From: Bacteroidota bacterium
GTDB lineage: Bacteria; Bacteroidota; Bacteroidia; Flavobacteriales_D; Crocinitomicaceae
Assembly (NCBI GenBank): GCA_016192075.1
Contig: JACPUU010000002.1
Location: forward strand, 62,001-126,000
Direction: 5' to 3'
Length of the DNA stretch: 64,000 bases
This document shows, one piece after another, positions 57,031 to 64,000 of this stretch. Both the position numbers and the translations under genes were made by a program. The notes under the pieces were generated by a model. The model saw nothing but the letters and a program-made list of their open reading frames with translations, did no database searches and was not told the DNA's origin. Numbering within the stretch: position 1 is the stretch's first letter; the number at the start of each line of letters is the position of its first letter.

Positions 57031-57795
57031 TTATTTTCTTGGTTTGCTTAAAACCATGCGTCGGTATTTATTCATTTCTTCCGCTGACAGATCGCCTCCC
57101 AGATCGTCCATGATTTTTACACCATATTCAATCTCATATTCTTTGGCAGTGTCTAAAAAGGCTTGTTGCGTGGGTATTTCCAGGACAACAGCATCAATGG
57201 CATCTATGTCTGTTCCCCAAAACATTCCCCAGGTCTGGTAATTCACGGCGGCATTAATGCGCTGCGCCCAACCTTTCGGATCGTAAACTGCAACTCCTTT
57301 TTTTGCATCCTTTGCTTTTTCCGGTTTGCTTTTGATGATGGCAAGCATTTCAGTGTATTCAGTTTGCGAAAGCTCACCAGTCATATCTGACACTAACTCT
57401 TTACCCTCTGTCATGCGTCGGTATGAATCGCTGACTTTTTCAAAGTCCTCACGCGAAGGAATTTCGCGGAGTGTTTTCCGCAGGAGCGGTTCATTTGTAC
57501 CGGGTTTGTAGTCATTGATAAAGGCGTTGCTGATTTGTTTTGCCCAGGTTGCGTGCTGATCTTCACCCAAACTTTTACTTTGCTCGTGGCTGGCAACTTT
57601 TTCTTTGATGATCTTGTTGCCAAAATAAAAAGCAGCCACAGCAATCACAGAGATACCCAACGCGATCGCAGTTGATGTTATGATCTTGCGCTGCCCTGGG
57701 GTAAGACTTGTCCACCAGGATTGTTTACCTGCTTGCTGAACAACTACGGTGGTCTTATCTTCCCGCTGCTGTGCTATGGCTTTTGACTGGCTCAT
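57031..57795 (-). CDS. Membrane protein with two annexin-like repeats
   Basis: Length 254 aa. A membrane helix lies at residues 38-58. Two 59-residue repeats follow, 99-157 (GTNEPLL ... GELSQTEYTEM ... SKP) and 194-252 (GTDIDAIDAVVLEIPT ... KEYEIEYGVKIMDDLGGDLS). They follow the annexin repeat pattern: GTDE start, a helix, Y-x3-YG-x-DL-x-x-DL and a Gly-x-LS step. Annexin repeats bind Ca2+ and membranes in eukaryotes; bacterial versions are rare. Topology puts the repeats on the far side of one membrane. Confidence 0.65.
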   Translation of the reverse strand: MSQSKAIAQQREDKTTVVVQQAGKQSWWTSLTPGQRKIITSTAIALGISVIAVAAFYFGNKIIKEKVASHEQSKSLGEDQHATWAKQISNAFINDYKPGTNEPLLRKTLREIPSREDFEKVSDSYRRMTEGKELVSDMTGELSQTEYTEMLAIIKSKPEKAKDAKKGVAVYDPKGWAQRINAAVNYQTWGMFWGTDIDAIDAVVLEIPTQQAFLDTAKEYEIEYGVKIMDDLGGDLSAEEMNKYRRMVLSKPRK

Positions 57796-57814
57796 GTCAT
57801 CTGCTAAGTTGATT

Positions 57815-57994
57815 TCACACTCCTAAAAACTTCTTAGCCAATGCCACTTTGCCAGGATCAGATTTTACAACTTCCGCTAACTTCTTTAGCGTTGCAGCAT
57901 CTAAGTAAGCTGCCAATGTTGCCAATGCTTCTGCCTTTTGTCCGGCTTCTTGCTTAGTACCACTGATGGTAATTTTGAAACTATGCTTTTCCAT
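57815..57994 (-). CDS. 59-residue conserved-looking small protein
   Basis: A short reading frame (MEKHSFKITISGTKQEAGQK ... KFLGV) in an otherwise unexplained gap. It starts 13 nt inside the end of the preceding gene, as most genes here do. The sequence is a plausible compact alpha/beta domain with KITISGTKQE and TLKKLAEVVKSDP. Not recognised. Confidence 0.55.
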   Translation of the reverse strand: MEKHSFKITISGTKQEAGQKAEALATLAAYLDAATLKKLAEVVKSDPGKVALAKKFLGV

Positions 57995-58793
57995 TTTCTG
58001 TCTTTTTTTGATCCAACGCCTCTTTTATTTTCTCCCCGATGTCCGGGTTAGCTGCTAATACCGCCAGCCAGGTGAAGGCTTTTATGATCGTTTCCTCTCC
58101 AAACTTTTCATGCAGGCGTTTGTAGATTTTTAATGATTCGGTTTCATCCGTTTCTTCTTCTTCCTCCCCGTCCGGCTCGATACTTGCCTCTGCTTGCGGT
58201 TGTACTGGCGTACCAGCTAAGCCGGAATTTTTGGCGGCTGCGATGTTTGAAAATACCCCGCCGATGGTGTTTACCCACTTTTCGGCAGTGTCTGCACCAC
58301 TGGGTATTTCTTCTTTGAGCTTTTTGATTTTTTTATCCTTTTTCAGGATGGCCTCCTGCGCTTCAATCAACTTGGTCCTGGTGTTTTCCAATTCCATTTT
58401 CACGCGTTGTTCTTCCACCGCACGGTCAATCTGTGATTGCATGTCGGTTGCTCCAACCATGCCTAAACCACTTGCAGATTTATTCGGAATAGTGAAAACA
58501 TATTTGTTGCAGTTGGGTGAAGTACCCTGGAACATTTTAACTTCCACATGGCGGGTGTACTCGCACAGGAAGCGTTCGTAGTCATCAAATTTCCGGCTGT
58601 CACAGGTACGCTGCACAACTGTTTCACCGTCCACACTGATGGAGTAATATTTGTATTCACTCTGGTTAAAAAAAGCCAGGATTAAGTTTTTCAGCCGTGC
58701 GATAGCAGCTCTGCTGTATGGCTCGGTAAAGACCTGGGTTCCGTTTCCTCTTACCTCAATGTCTTTTTCGTTTGTGTTTTCTTGTTGTTCCAT
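57981..58793 (-). CDS. Element protein with N-terminal alpha/beta domain and coiled coil
   Basis: Length 270 aa, not recognised. Residues 20-105 form a compact domain (RAAIARLKNLILAFFNQSEY, GETVVQRTCDSRKFDDYERF), followed by a coiled coil (about 120-170), an acidic linker with a run of Glu and a helical C-terminus. No membrane segment. A structural or scaffolding role is possible. Confidence 0.65.
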   Translation of the reverse strand: MEQQENTNEKDIEVRGNGTQVFTEPYSRAAIARLKNLILAFFNQSEYKYYSISVDGETVVQRTCDSRKFDDYERFLCEYTRHVEVKMFQGTSPNCNKYVFTIPNKSASGLGMVGATDMQSQIDRAVEEQRVKMELENTRTKLIEAQEAILKKDKKIKKLKEEIPSGADTAEKWVNTIGGVFSNIAAAKNSGLAGTPVQPQAEASIEPDGEEEEETDETESLKIYKRLHEKFGEETIIKAFTWLAVLAANPDIGEKIKEALDQKKTENGKA

Positions 58794-58796
58794 GAT

Positions 58797-59126
58797 TTAT
58801 GATTTTTGTTTTTTCTTTTGCCTGGGTATTGCCTGGATGAATCGGGCATCATTTTGTACCAGGCTTTGATTTGTTACAGAGATGATTCCGCGATGCAAAT
58901 GTTGTTGCTCGTTGATGGTCTGATCACGCATATCGTAAATCCCGGCCTTACTCTCCACTTTGATGTTGGCTTGCGGATCTATCAAAACAAAGAGGTGATT
59001 CTCTGCTTTAATAATTCGCTTTTCGCTTTCTTTCAGGCGCAGATGGCGATAGCGGACGATGTAATCAATCACACCTAATTCGCACATCTGGTAGCGGATA
59101 ATTTCTATGGCAGCTCCTTCAGTCAT
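58797..59126 (-). CDS. Element protein, unknown function
   Basis: Length 109 aa, basic, no membrane segment. Visible segments are EIIRYQMCELGVIDYIVRYR near the N-terminus and RDQTINEQQHLHRGIISV in the second half. It overlaps the beta-rich gene at 59119-59565 and ends 4 nt before the next gene. Not recognised. Confidence 0.6.
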   Translation of the reverse strand: MTEGAAIEIIRYQMCELGVIDYIVRYRHLRLKESEKRIIKAENHLFVLIDPQANIKVESKAGIYDMRDQTINEQQHLHRGIISVTNQSLVQNDARFIQAIPRQKKKQKS

Positions 59127-59565
59127 TGATTTCGAGTTCTATGTAAATTCTCAGTGAATAGCTGACCGCCGACAGTGGTGTTTCGTCCACGTAATAACCT
59201 TCAATAATTGTTTCTTCGATGGCAACGTGTGTAGTAAAGAAGTCGCGCTTCCAGCCGCTGAACCACCATTCGGGTTGTGTAGTCAGGATCGGTGGCGTGA
59301 TGGTGTGAAATTCAACCTGCAAATGGTTGTATTCTTTTACATCCTCTGCGTAGAATACATCCCGGCATTCTGGGATGCGCAGCCACAATGAACCGGTACT
59401 TTCCACGCGCGGATCTTCGCCTTCAACCGGTACATATTCGGTGTTGGGGCTGATCGTTGCCAGCAAGCCTGTTATACATTTGCACGTGACGGGTAACTTG
59501 ACCTGGAACTGTATTTTGGACTGACGGCTTTTAATTTCTTCAATATGGATGATCACTTTTTTCAT
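59119..59565 (-). CDS. Beta-rich candidate structural protein
   Basis: ATG 59565 (MKKVIIHIEEIKSRQSKIQF) gives 148 aa. Strand-rich with alternating hydrophobic residues (LPVTCKCITGLLATISPN, YSLRIYIELEIND), consistent with a single jelly-roll or similar sandwich. It overlaps the stop of the preceding gene by 4 nt. Function unknown; capsid or spike-like role inferred from context. Confidence 0.6.
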   Translation of the reverse strand: MKKVIIHIEEIKSRQSKIQFQVKLPVTCKCITGLLATISPNTEYVPVEGEDPRVESTGSLWLRIPECRDVFYAEDVKEYNHLQVEFHTITPPILTTQPEWWFSGWKRDFFTTHVAIEETIIEGYYVDETPLSAVSYSLRIYIELEIND

Positions 59566-59960
59566 GAAATGGTTTTTGATTTCACTGTTGAAAAAAAGTA
59601 GAAGCTCACGCGATAGGCACTGAATGGTGCGCTTGGGTGTGCAGTGTCTTTGAACCACACTTCAACTTTTCCGTTGCCGGTTGAAATGAAGCCGATTTTA
59701 ACCACCCGTGAATTAGGTGCAACACCTAAACCCGACATGAGTAGCTTGGATTCAAAATCTTCCGGAAAAAGTTCCTGGTCATTGATCTGGATTTTTTGCG
59801 AACCCCGGTAGTACAGATGACCATCGTTGTCACTGGTTACTGCAATACCAAAAAGGCGGTCTGCGTTTTTATCCAGTTCAAATTCTCCTTTTTTAACCTC
59901 ACCTGCGGTGCTGACCAAAATGTCGAACCTCTCTTTTAATGTATTGTGCTTGTAGCTCAT
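59562..59960 (-). CDS. Beta-rich candidate structural protein
   Basis: Length 132 aa. Begins with a short helix then GEFELDKNADRLFGIAVTSD, GSQKIQINDQELFPEDFE and KIGFISTGNGKVEVWFKD. A GEFxLxxN segment also occurs in the candidate capsid protein at 60059-60766 (GEFSLKANKKQI), suggesting a shared fold. It is the first gene after the terminator that follows that gene. Confidence 0.6.
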   Translation of the reverse strand: MSYKHNTLKERFDILVSTAGEVKKGEFELDKNADRLFGIAVTSDNDGHLYYRGSQKIQINDQELFPEDFESKLLMSGLGVAPNSRVVKIGFISTGNGKVEVWFKDTAHPSAPFSAYRVSFYFFSTVKSKTIS

Positions 59961-59992
59961 AAAGCGTGTTATTAATTCGTGATTGAGTTTTG

Positions 59993-60042
59993 AAAAAAAA
60001 GGCGGGCGAGTGGGAAAACCCCTTCTCTAAAAACCACCCGCC
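59993..60042 (-). terminator. Strong terminator after the candidate capsid gene
   Basis: On the minus strand GGCGGGTGG (complement of 60034-60042) pairs across a loop with CCACTCGCCCGCC (with a small bulge), followed by eight T. It is the only strong terminator seen inside the element and lies 16 nt past the 60059 stop. Confidence 0.75.
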
Positions 60043-60058
60043 GCCTCTCACTTACCCG

Positions 60059-60766
60059 TCAGGGTGTAGTGGCTGTTCCGTCCAACGCGCAGTAGAGATA
60101 CTGTTCTGGTGGAATGGAGAAAGTTGTTCCCAACTCGACCACGAACTCAATGACCTCTTCGTCCCGAATCAATCGTGGATTGTCAAGCTTGTAGTAACCC
60201 ATCTGAACGGTGGTGTCATTGTCGGTAATGAACCGGCGGTTAGACTGATTCTCCGGGATGATCTGTTTTTTGTTTGCTTTGAGACTGAACTCTCCGTTGG
60301 CAATTGCCGGTATTGCGGAAATAGTCCGGTAGTTGACTGCTTTATTCGCTTCCGGGTCGGCGAGGTTGGTTGTTACCCCGGTCAGGAGAATCAAACCACT
60401 TACCATGAACACCGAATTTTTCGGAAGTTTTGCATTGGAAATATTGCGAACCCCGACTTCTTTGTCGTCCTGCGATTCAAACATTTTGATCGTTTTGGAC
60501 GTGATTCGTTTTGTTGAATAAATCGTCCAGTCTGCCAGGCGCAAAGTTCCCTTAATCAATTCTTGTTTTACATTGTCTGGTAATTGTTTAAAGAACTTTT
60601 CCATCTCGCCGCGTGAACGGCGCGAGTTTTTGACCTGCTTTGACATTTGGGAGATAGCTTTTACACGTTGTTCGGGCGACATATTCCGTGTCGCTTTTTC
60701 GATCTCTCCGAAGCCAAACAATTCTCCCACATTGTTGTACTCCGAATCCATGATTTCATCAATCAT
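60059..60766 (-). CDS. Candidate major capsid or structural protein
   Basis: Length 235 aa. Residues 1-85 are helical and basic (GEIEKATRNMSPEQRVKAIS; SRRSRGEMEKFFKQL), and from about 85 onward the protein is strand-rich (NISNAKLPKNSVFMVSGLIL, DNDTTVQMGYYKLDNPRLI, ELGTTFSIPPEQYLYCALDG). The size is too small for a double jelly-roll but fits a single one plus an N-terminal arm. A private terminator follows, as expected of an abundant product. No family hit can be claimed without structure prediction. Confidence 0.55.
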   Translation of the reverse strand: MIDEIMDSEYNNVGELFGFGEIEKATRNMSPEQRVKAISQMSKQVKNSRRSRGEMEKFFKQLPDNVKQELIKGTLRLADWTIYSTKRITSKTIKMFESQDDKEVGVRNISNAKLPKNSVFMVSGLILLTGVTTNLADPEANKAVNYRTISAIPAIANGEFSLKANKKQIIPENQSNRRFITDNDTTVQMGYYKLDNPRLIRDEEVIEFVVELGTTFSIPPEQYLYCALDGTATTP

Positions 60767-60887
60767 AACATTTGTTTTGTGCTTTCCCTTTTTTTTGAAT
60801 CAGGGTAGGCGGTTAGTATTCGCTGGCTATGCCAGCAACTCCTTTGGGGTTGTTATTGCCTTGTGATTAGGTTGGCAGCTGTTGCCG
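60767..60887 (-). other. Leader of the candidate capsid gene with small hairpin
   Basis: 120-nt gap in a region where most genes touch. It has a 6-bp perfect hairpin (GCTGGC, three-base loop, GCCAGC at 60822-60836), which could be part of a promoter leader or mRNA stabiliser. No clear promoter elements were found. Confidence 0.4.
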
Positions 60888-61511
60888 TTAAAGGGTATTG
60901 AAGTCCAGCTCTTCTTCCATCAGAGCATAGTTCAATCCTTCTAAAATTTCCCCTTCACTTGATCCTTCTTCCTGTTGTGCTTTTTTCAATTCGTATTTCA
61001 CTGCAGCTTCTTTGTTGAGGGTCTCAAAGGCATCTAACTCCGTCAGGTCAATTGCACCTACCGGCGCATCCTCTGCTGGTGCATCGGTTTTTGGCCCGAT
61101 GAGTTTGTCCAGAAAGGTTGCTTTGAGCCAGTTGTCTTTCAGATCAATCAACCGTTCTTTTGCTCCGGTTGCAATTGCTCCCAGAGTGATTCCTTCAACT
61201 ACTGCTGCTGAAGCAGATGCACGGTTTTCTTTTGCTTTGGCAATTCCGTAACCAATACAGGCTGCACCTGTAATTCGCAGTAAACCGGTTTTGTCTCCAA
61301 AATAATGACCGGTTCCGATGAGCAGCAGACCCAATAGCGGAGACCATACTCCGAATAATGCGCCAGCACCTGCTCCGGCTACGGTAGCCGAAGCGCCTTC
61401 GACAACCATCTTAATTGCCGAGTGTCCGACTTTTCCTTTTGAATCCTCCACGTAACGCTCGTACATTTTTTTGCCTTTCGAGCCGTTACCATTTCCTTTT
61501 TTCTTAGCCAT
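60888..61511 (-). CDS. Gly/Ala-rich membrane protein
   Basis: Length 207 aa. The start is basic and Gly-rich (MAKKKGNGNGSKGKKMYERY), followed by hydrophobic stretches (ASATVAGAGAGALFGVWSPL, LGLLLIGTGHYFGDKTGLLR, AACIGYGIAKAKENRASASA) and an acidic tail (EEGSSEGEILEGLNYALMEE). Alternate small residues in hydrophobic segments are typical of membrane proteins in internal-membrane viruses, but also of others. No family recognised. Confidence 0.65.
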   Translation of the reverse strand: MAKKKGNGNGSKGKKMYERYVEDSKGKVGHSAIKMVVEGASATVAGAGAGALFGVWSPLLGLLLIGTGHYFGDKTGLLRITGAACIGYGIAKAKENRASASAAVVEGITLGAIATGAKERLIDLKDNWLKATFLDKLIGPKTDAPAEDAPVGAIDLTELDAFETLNKEAAVKYELKKAQQEEGSSEGEILEGLNYALMEEELDFNTL

Positions 61512-61537
61512 AATTCAATGTGTTAATGACTTGTTTT

Positions 61538-63406
61538 TTACAGCAGCTCAATTCGCTTTGCTGTGTATTTTTTACTTTTATTTTTAGCAGGTTTTTGTTT
61601 TGTGGCAGACTTGCTTTTATTTTTGCTCTTGCCTTTGGGTAATCCGTCAACGCCGTTCTTTGCTCCTTTGGATTTTCCCTTTTTAGATTTCACAAGAGCG
61701 CGGATTCCAAAAAATGCCCCGGCTGCTAATCCCAAACCGATCAGGGAAGCTGTCACTTTGTTATCTGAGATCCATTGCCCCAAGCCTTTTTTCTCACCAC
61801 CGTCTGCTGCGGCATCCCGGTTCTGAACTGGGCTATCACCGCTACCAGTCTCGTCTGCGTTTGCGGTATCATCTCCACCCGTATATTCATCTTCGGGGAT
61901 GATTTCCAAATTGTCCTCATAAGCCGGATCTTCTTCGGTTACAATGATCTGTTCACCGGTATCGGTTGACCCGGGTGATTCTGATTTTTTCAACGCTTTG
62001 TTTTCGCGGCGCTGTTGGATTTTGGATTTCACCTTGCTTACAATGTTCTTTACGCTGAACTTGCGGGTCGCTTCGGCAGCGTTGTCGGTGTTCGCTTTGA
62101 TCTGCATTTTCTGTTCACCGATTGACCCCTTCTTAAACAGGCCACCCAACTTTTTAACTAGGGCAGAAATGGAGGCAAGCACACCACTTGCTGCGGTTAC
62201 CGCTGCACCGGCTGCTATCGCTGATCCAAGGTTGCCCAGGCCATGCAGCCCGTCAAACCCGGCAAGTTCCTGGTAAAAAATATCGTCTCCCAGGATTTTT
62301 TGTAAGTCGTCTTCGTCGCGCACTTCAGGAATGATTGCACCCAATCCGTTTAGCTGAACCAGTTTGTCCTGGTTTCCTTTTCCTTTCAGGATTGATTCTT
62401 TCAGCGCGTTTGCATTTCCACCTGCGGTATAGTAAATTTTTTCCAGCTTCACCCTGATCTGTTGGAGCTGGTCAAATTTTTCCATGTCCATCTGGTTCTT
62501 TTCTGCTTCTGCTTTTGTCCAGTAGGCAAAGCGCAGGTTACTTGCGACCTTGAATAAATTGAGCTTCATTGAAGCCAGGATTCCGGCACGCAGCAAAGCC
62601 GTAGCAGGGTTGAGCTTGTTCACCGCGTTTATTCCTTTTTTGAGCGCCGCTTTTACTTTTGCTTTCACCTGTCCAGGATTCGCTTTGCGCTCTGCTTTTT
62701 TTTCCCGGCGTTCAGCTCTTTTTGCTGCATCACCAAGTCCATAGAATTCTATTTCATCCCGAAACAAATCCTCGGCATCTATCGGCAGCTCGTGAATGAA
62801 TTTGACCTTTTCGCCAAAATCATTGTCGCGTTCTCCCTCGATGCCATTCAAATACTGTAAATCCATTTGTTCGTCTTTTTTTTGTGTGTATGGCACTTCA
62901 TAATTGAATTGATGCACTACACAGTCGATGATTATTTCTTGTCCATCGGGGCTTATTGCTACGGGGTAGATGTGTTCAAAATCTGCCGCCTTGTAGCGGG
63001 TCATTCGCATAATAAATGGTATTCCCAGGTTGGTCAGAATTGACCCGATAAGAACTGTGAAGCAGTCACAATCCACTCCAACGTCTAAGCGGATATTGTC
63101 CCCGCGATCTGCCCAGGAACGTGCCGGTCGCCGCACCTGTTCCTTCCGCTCTTCGTCCTTCTTGTACTGGAAGTGCCAAAAGCAGAAGTTCCAGATTTTC
63201 TTACAGGTCGGTAACACACCCGCTCCCTGTAAATGGTGTGCGATTTTTTTTGTGTCATCAAGCGTCTCTTCGATGACTCTTTTGATAAGCGACATGGTAT
63301 CATCCAACGTCGCTCCTTTTTTGACCATAATGAAGTCTCCTTCAGTCTTTGGAAAGTAGCTGTTAAATTCTCTGCCATTGACGATATTTCTCCAACCAGT
63401 TTTCAC
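61538..63406 (-). CDS. Transglutaminase-like/papain-fold membrane protein
   Basis: GTG start at 63406, 622 aa. The N-terminal ~220 residues have a transglutaminase-like triad: Cys in DVGVDCDCFTVLIGSILT (near 112), His in FEHIYPVAISPDG (near 144), Asp in EIIIDCVVHQF (near 159). A Lys/Ala-rich middle leads to NPATALLRAGILASMKLNLF, a Gly/Ala-rich stretch and a C-terminal membrane helix (ASLIGLGLAAGAFFGIRALV). Such domains cut or cross-link protein or peptidoglycan. A maturation or entry role is inferred. Confidence 0.7.
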   Translation of the reverse strand: MKTGWRNIVNGREFNSYFPKTEGDFIMVKKGATLDDTMSLIKRVIEETLDDTKKIAHHLQGAGVLPTCKKIWNFCFWHFQYKKDEERKEQVRRPARSWADRGDNIRLDVGVDCDCFTVLIGSILTNLGIPFIMRMTRYKAADFEHIYPVAISPDGQEIIIDCVVHQFNYEVPYTQKKDEQMDLQYLNGIEGERDNDFGEKVKFIHELPIDAEDLFRDEIEFYGLGDAAKRAERREKKAERKANPGQVKAKVKAALKKGINAVNKLNPATALLRAGILASMKLNLFKVASNLRFAYWTKAEAEKNQMDMEKFDQLQQIRVKLEKIYYTAGGNANALKESILKGKGNQDKLVQLNGLGAIIPEVRDEDDLQKILGDDIFYQELAGFDGLHGLGNLGSAIAAGAAVTAASGVLASISALVKKLGGLFKKGSIGEQKMQIKANTDNAAEATRKFSVKNIVSKVKSKIQQRRENKALKKSESPGSTDTGEQIIVTEEDPAYEDNLEIIPEDEYTGGDDTANADETGSGDSPVQNRDAAADGGEKKGLGQWISDNKVTASLIGLGLAAGAFFGIRALVKSKKGKSKGAKNGVDGLPKGKSKNKSKSATKQKPAKNKSKKYTAKRIELL

Positions 63407-63921
63407 ACCTCAATTGTTGAAATAGAATCGTAAGGGTAGTTGCCAACTGCGGTGAACACGGTCGAGTTGATCTCTGCCTGAAACTTAACTGCTACTTGCT
63501 CTGCGGACGGGTCAAGCTTGTTTTTGAGTCTGGTTAACAGGTTGGCTCCTGTACCAACCAGTGAAATAAGTGGAAGAAGTATCTTCGTGGAAATAATACC
63601 TGTCTCGTTGTACGGTACTATTCTGATTCGCCCGTTGGCGGTTCTCACCGCTTCCGGAATCTCCACGAGCGCCATTGAACTGGAAGCTAATATCTTGCCG
63701 TTATGAGAGAGCTTCACTAATGGGATAGCCATCTCGATATTGCTGTTGGTGGGGTTTTTGATGTTGAATCTCAGTTCAATCCAAACCCCGTTCAAGGCCA
63801 CTTTATCCACTTTTCCGCTGGCTTCAACAACTGCTTTGTTTTGCGCCCGGTTGAGTGAAAAGAGGTATCTGCCGCCTAAAAAAACGGCTCCTCCGATTAC
63901 TATTATCCCTAATGCTTTCAT
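63403..63921 (-). CDS. Membrane-anchored LEA-2-like protein
   Basis: Length 172 aa. One membrane helix (MKALGIIVIGGAVFLGGRYL) and then a domain with WIELRFNIKNPTNSNIEMAI followed by KLSHNGKILASS, the pattern of LEA-2/WHy domains: a beta-sandwich with an NPT/NPN step. Usual roles are membrane or envelope contacts. Overlaps the transglutaminase-like gene by 4 nt. Confidence 0.6.
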   Translation of the reverse strand: MKALGIIVIGGAVFLGGRYLFSLNRAQNKAVVEASGKVDKVALNGVWIELRFNIKNPTNSNIEMAIPLVKLSHNGKILASSSMALVEIPEAVRTANGRIRIVPYNETGIISTKILLPLISLVGTGANLLTRLKNKLDPSAEQVAVKFQAEINSTVFTAVGNYPYDSISTIEV

Positions 63922-64000
63922 GCTTTTGTTTTGTTTTCGTTATCCAGCTTGTGCATTCTTTTTTTTACCGATTTGATGTGCGTGTTCACTTTCAAAGACA
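63918..64000 (-). CDS. C-terminal end of a further element gene (partial)
   Basis: The minus-strand frame ends ...HIKSVKKRMHKLDNENKTKA then TGA, overlapping the next ATG as ATGA. Basic and helical; the rest is outside the window. Confidence 0.5.
   Translation of the reverse strand, partial: SLKVNTHIKSVKKRMHKLDNENKTKA

Larger units (their letters stand above)
45913..64000 (-). mobile_element. Integrated virus-like element (right end outside window)
   Basis: From the integrase at 45954 to the right edge, every gene is on the minus strand, most genes overlap or touch, and the content changes from housekeeping genes to integrase, excisionase-like, DNA-processing, cell-wall and structural-looking proteins. 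The left border is against tRNA-fMet. No portal, large terminase, tail, relaxase or T4SS gene was recognised. Some genes have Shine-Dalgarno sequences (AGGAGAG before 57009), unlike the host. A tailless virus or virus-derived element fits best; the right border and att duplication are not visible. Confidence 0.75.

Overview
The window comes from a member of the Bacteroidota, probably Flavobacteriales or a close relative. Several things point there: promoters of the Bacteroidota form (TTTG, a spacer near 20 nt, then TAnnTTTG), a general lack of Shine-Dalgarno sequences in the host genes, the gene order secY-infA-rpmJ-rpsM-rpsK-rpsD-rpoA-rplQ, a Bacteroidota-type arsenosugar cluster and a CusA transporter fused to its outer-membrane partner. 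The genus cannot be fixed from the sequence alone.

Layout. 1-10,143: the distal part of the S10/spc/alpha ribosomal operon, from the tail of rpsC to rplQ, including secY, infA and rpoA and ending at a strong terminator. 10.2-16.2 kb: carA-eno, a small secreted protein, then the ferrous iron operon feoA-feoB-Cys-rich membrane peptide. 16.2-23.8 kb: a DUF4301 protein divergent from a methyltransferase, a REP-associated tyrosine transposase (RAYT) carrying both a palindrome and an 18-bp tandem repeat inside its own reading frame, a cobalamin adenosyltransferase, a DUF2795 protein and secA. 23.9-27.2 kb: two paralogous XRE regulators, each with a repeat pair around its promoter, flanking a secreted protein and a transposase relic. 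27.3-34.5 kb: ordinary metabolic, envelope and secreted proteins (thioesterase, DoxX-like membrane protein, a 33-residue-repeat protein, MurB, VanW-like, SpoIIE-type phosphatase, MORN-type lipoprotein). 34.6-39.6 kb: an arsenosugar biosynthesis cluster (rhodanese, ArsM, DUF2064 glycosyltransferase, radical-SAM ArsS, peroxidase-like CMD protein) next to an MFS transporter. 39.6-45.6 kb: a metal efflux system with CusB-type adaptor, CusA-CusC fusion and a His-rich small protein. 45,745-45,816: initiator tRNA-fMet.

45.9-64 kb, running off the right edge: an integrated mobile element lying against the tRNA, with every gene on the minus strand and most genes overlapping or touching. From the tRNA inward it encodes a tyrosine integrase with an N-terminal zinc finger, an excisionase-like protein, a RecA-fold ATPase, a 1,740-residue RadC-methyltransferase-Strawberry-notch helicase fusion, a TM/coiled-coil peptide, two paralogous cell-wall-hydrolase-like proteins, a membrane-anchored peptidoglycan-binding protein, a membrane protein with two annexin-like repeats, several small beta-rich proteins, a candidate capsid protein with its own terminator, a glycine/alanine-rich membrane protein, a transglutaminase-like membrane protein and a LEA-2-like membrane protein. 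There are no tail, terminase, portal or conjugation genes in the part visible. My working hypothesis is an integrated tailless, membrane-containing virus or virus-derived element. It is the most likely undescribed system here, but the hallmark packaging ATPase is not in the window, so the claim is inference.
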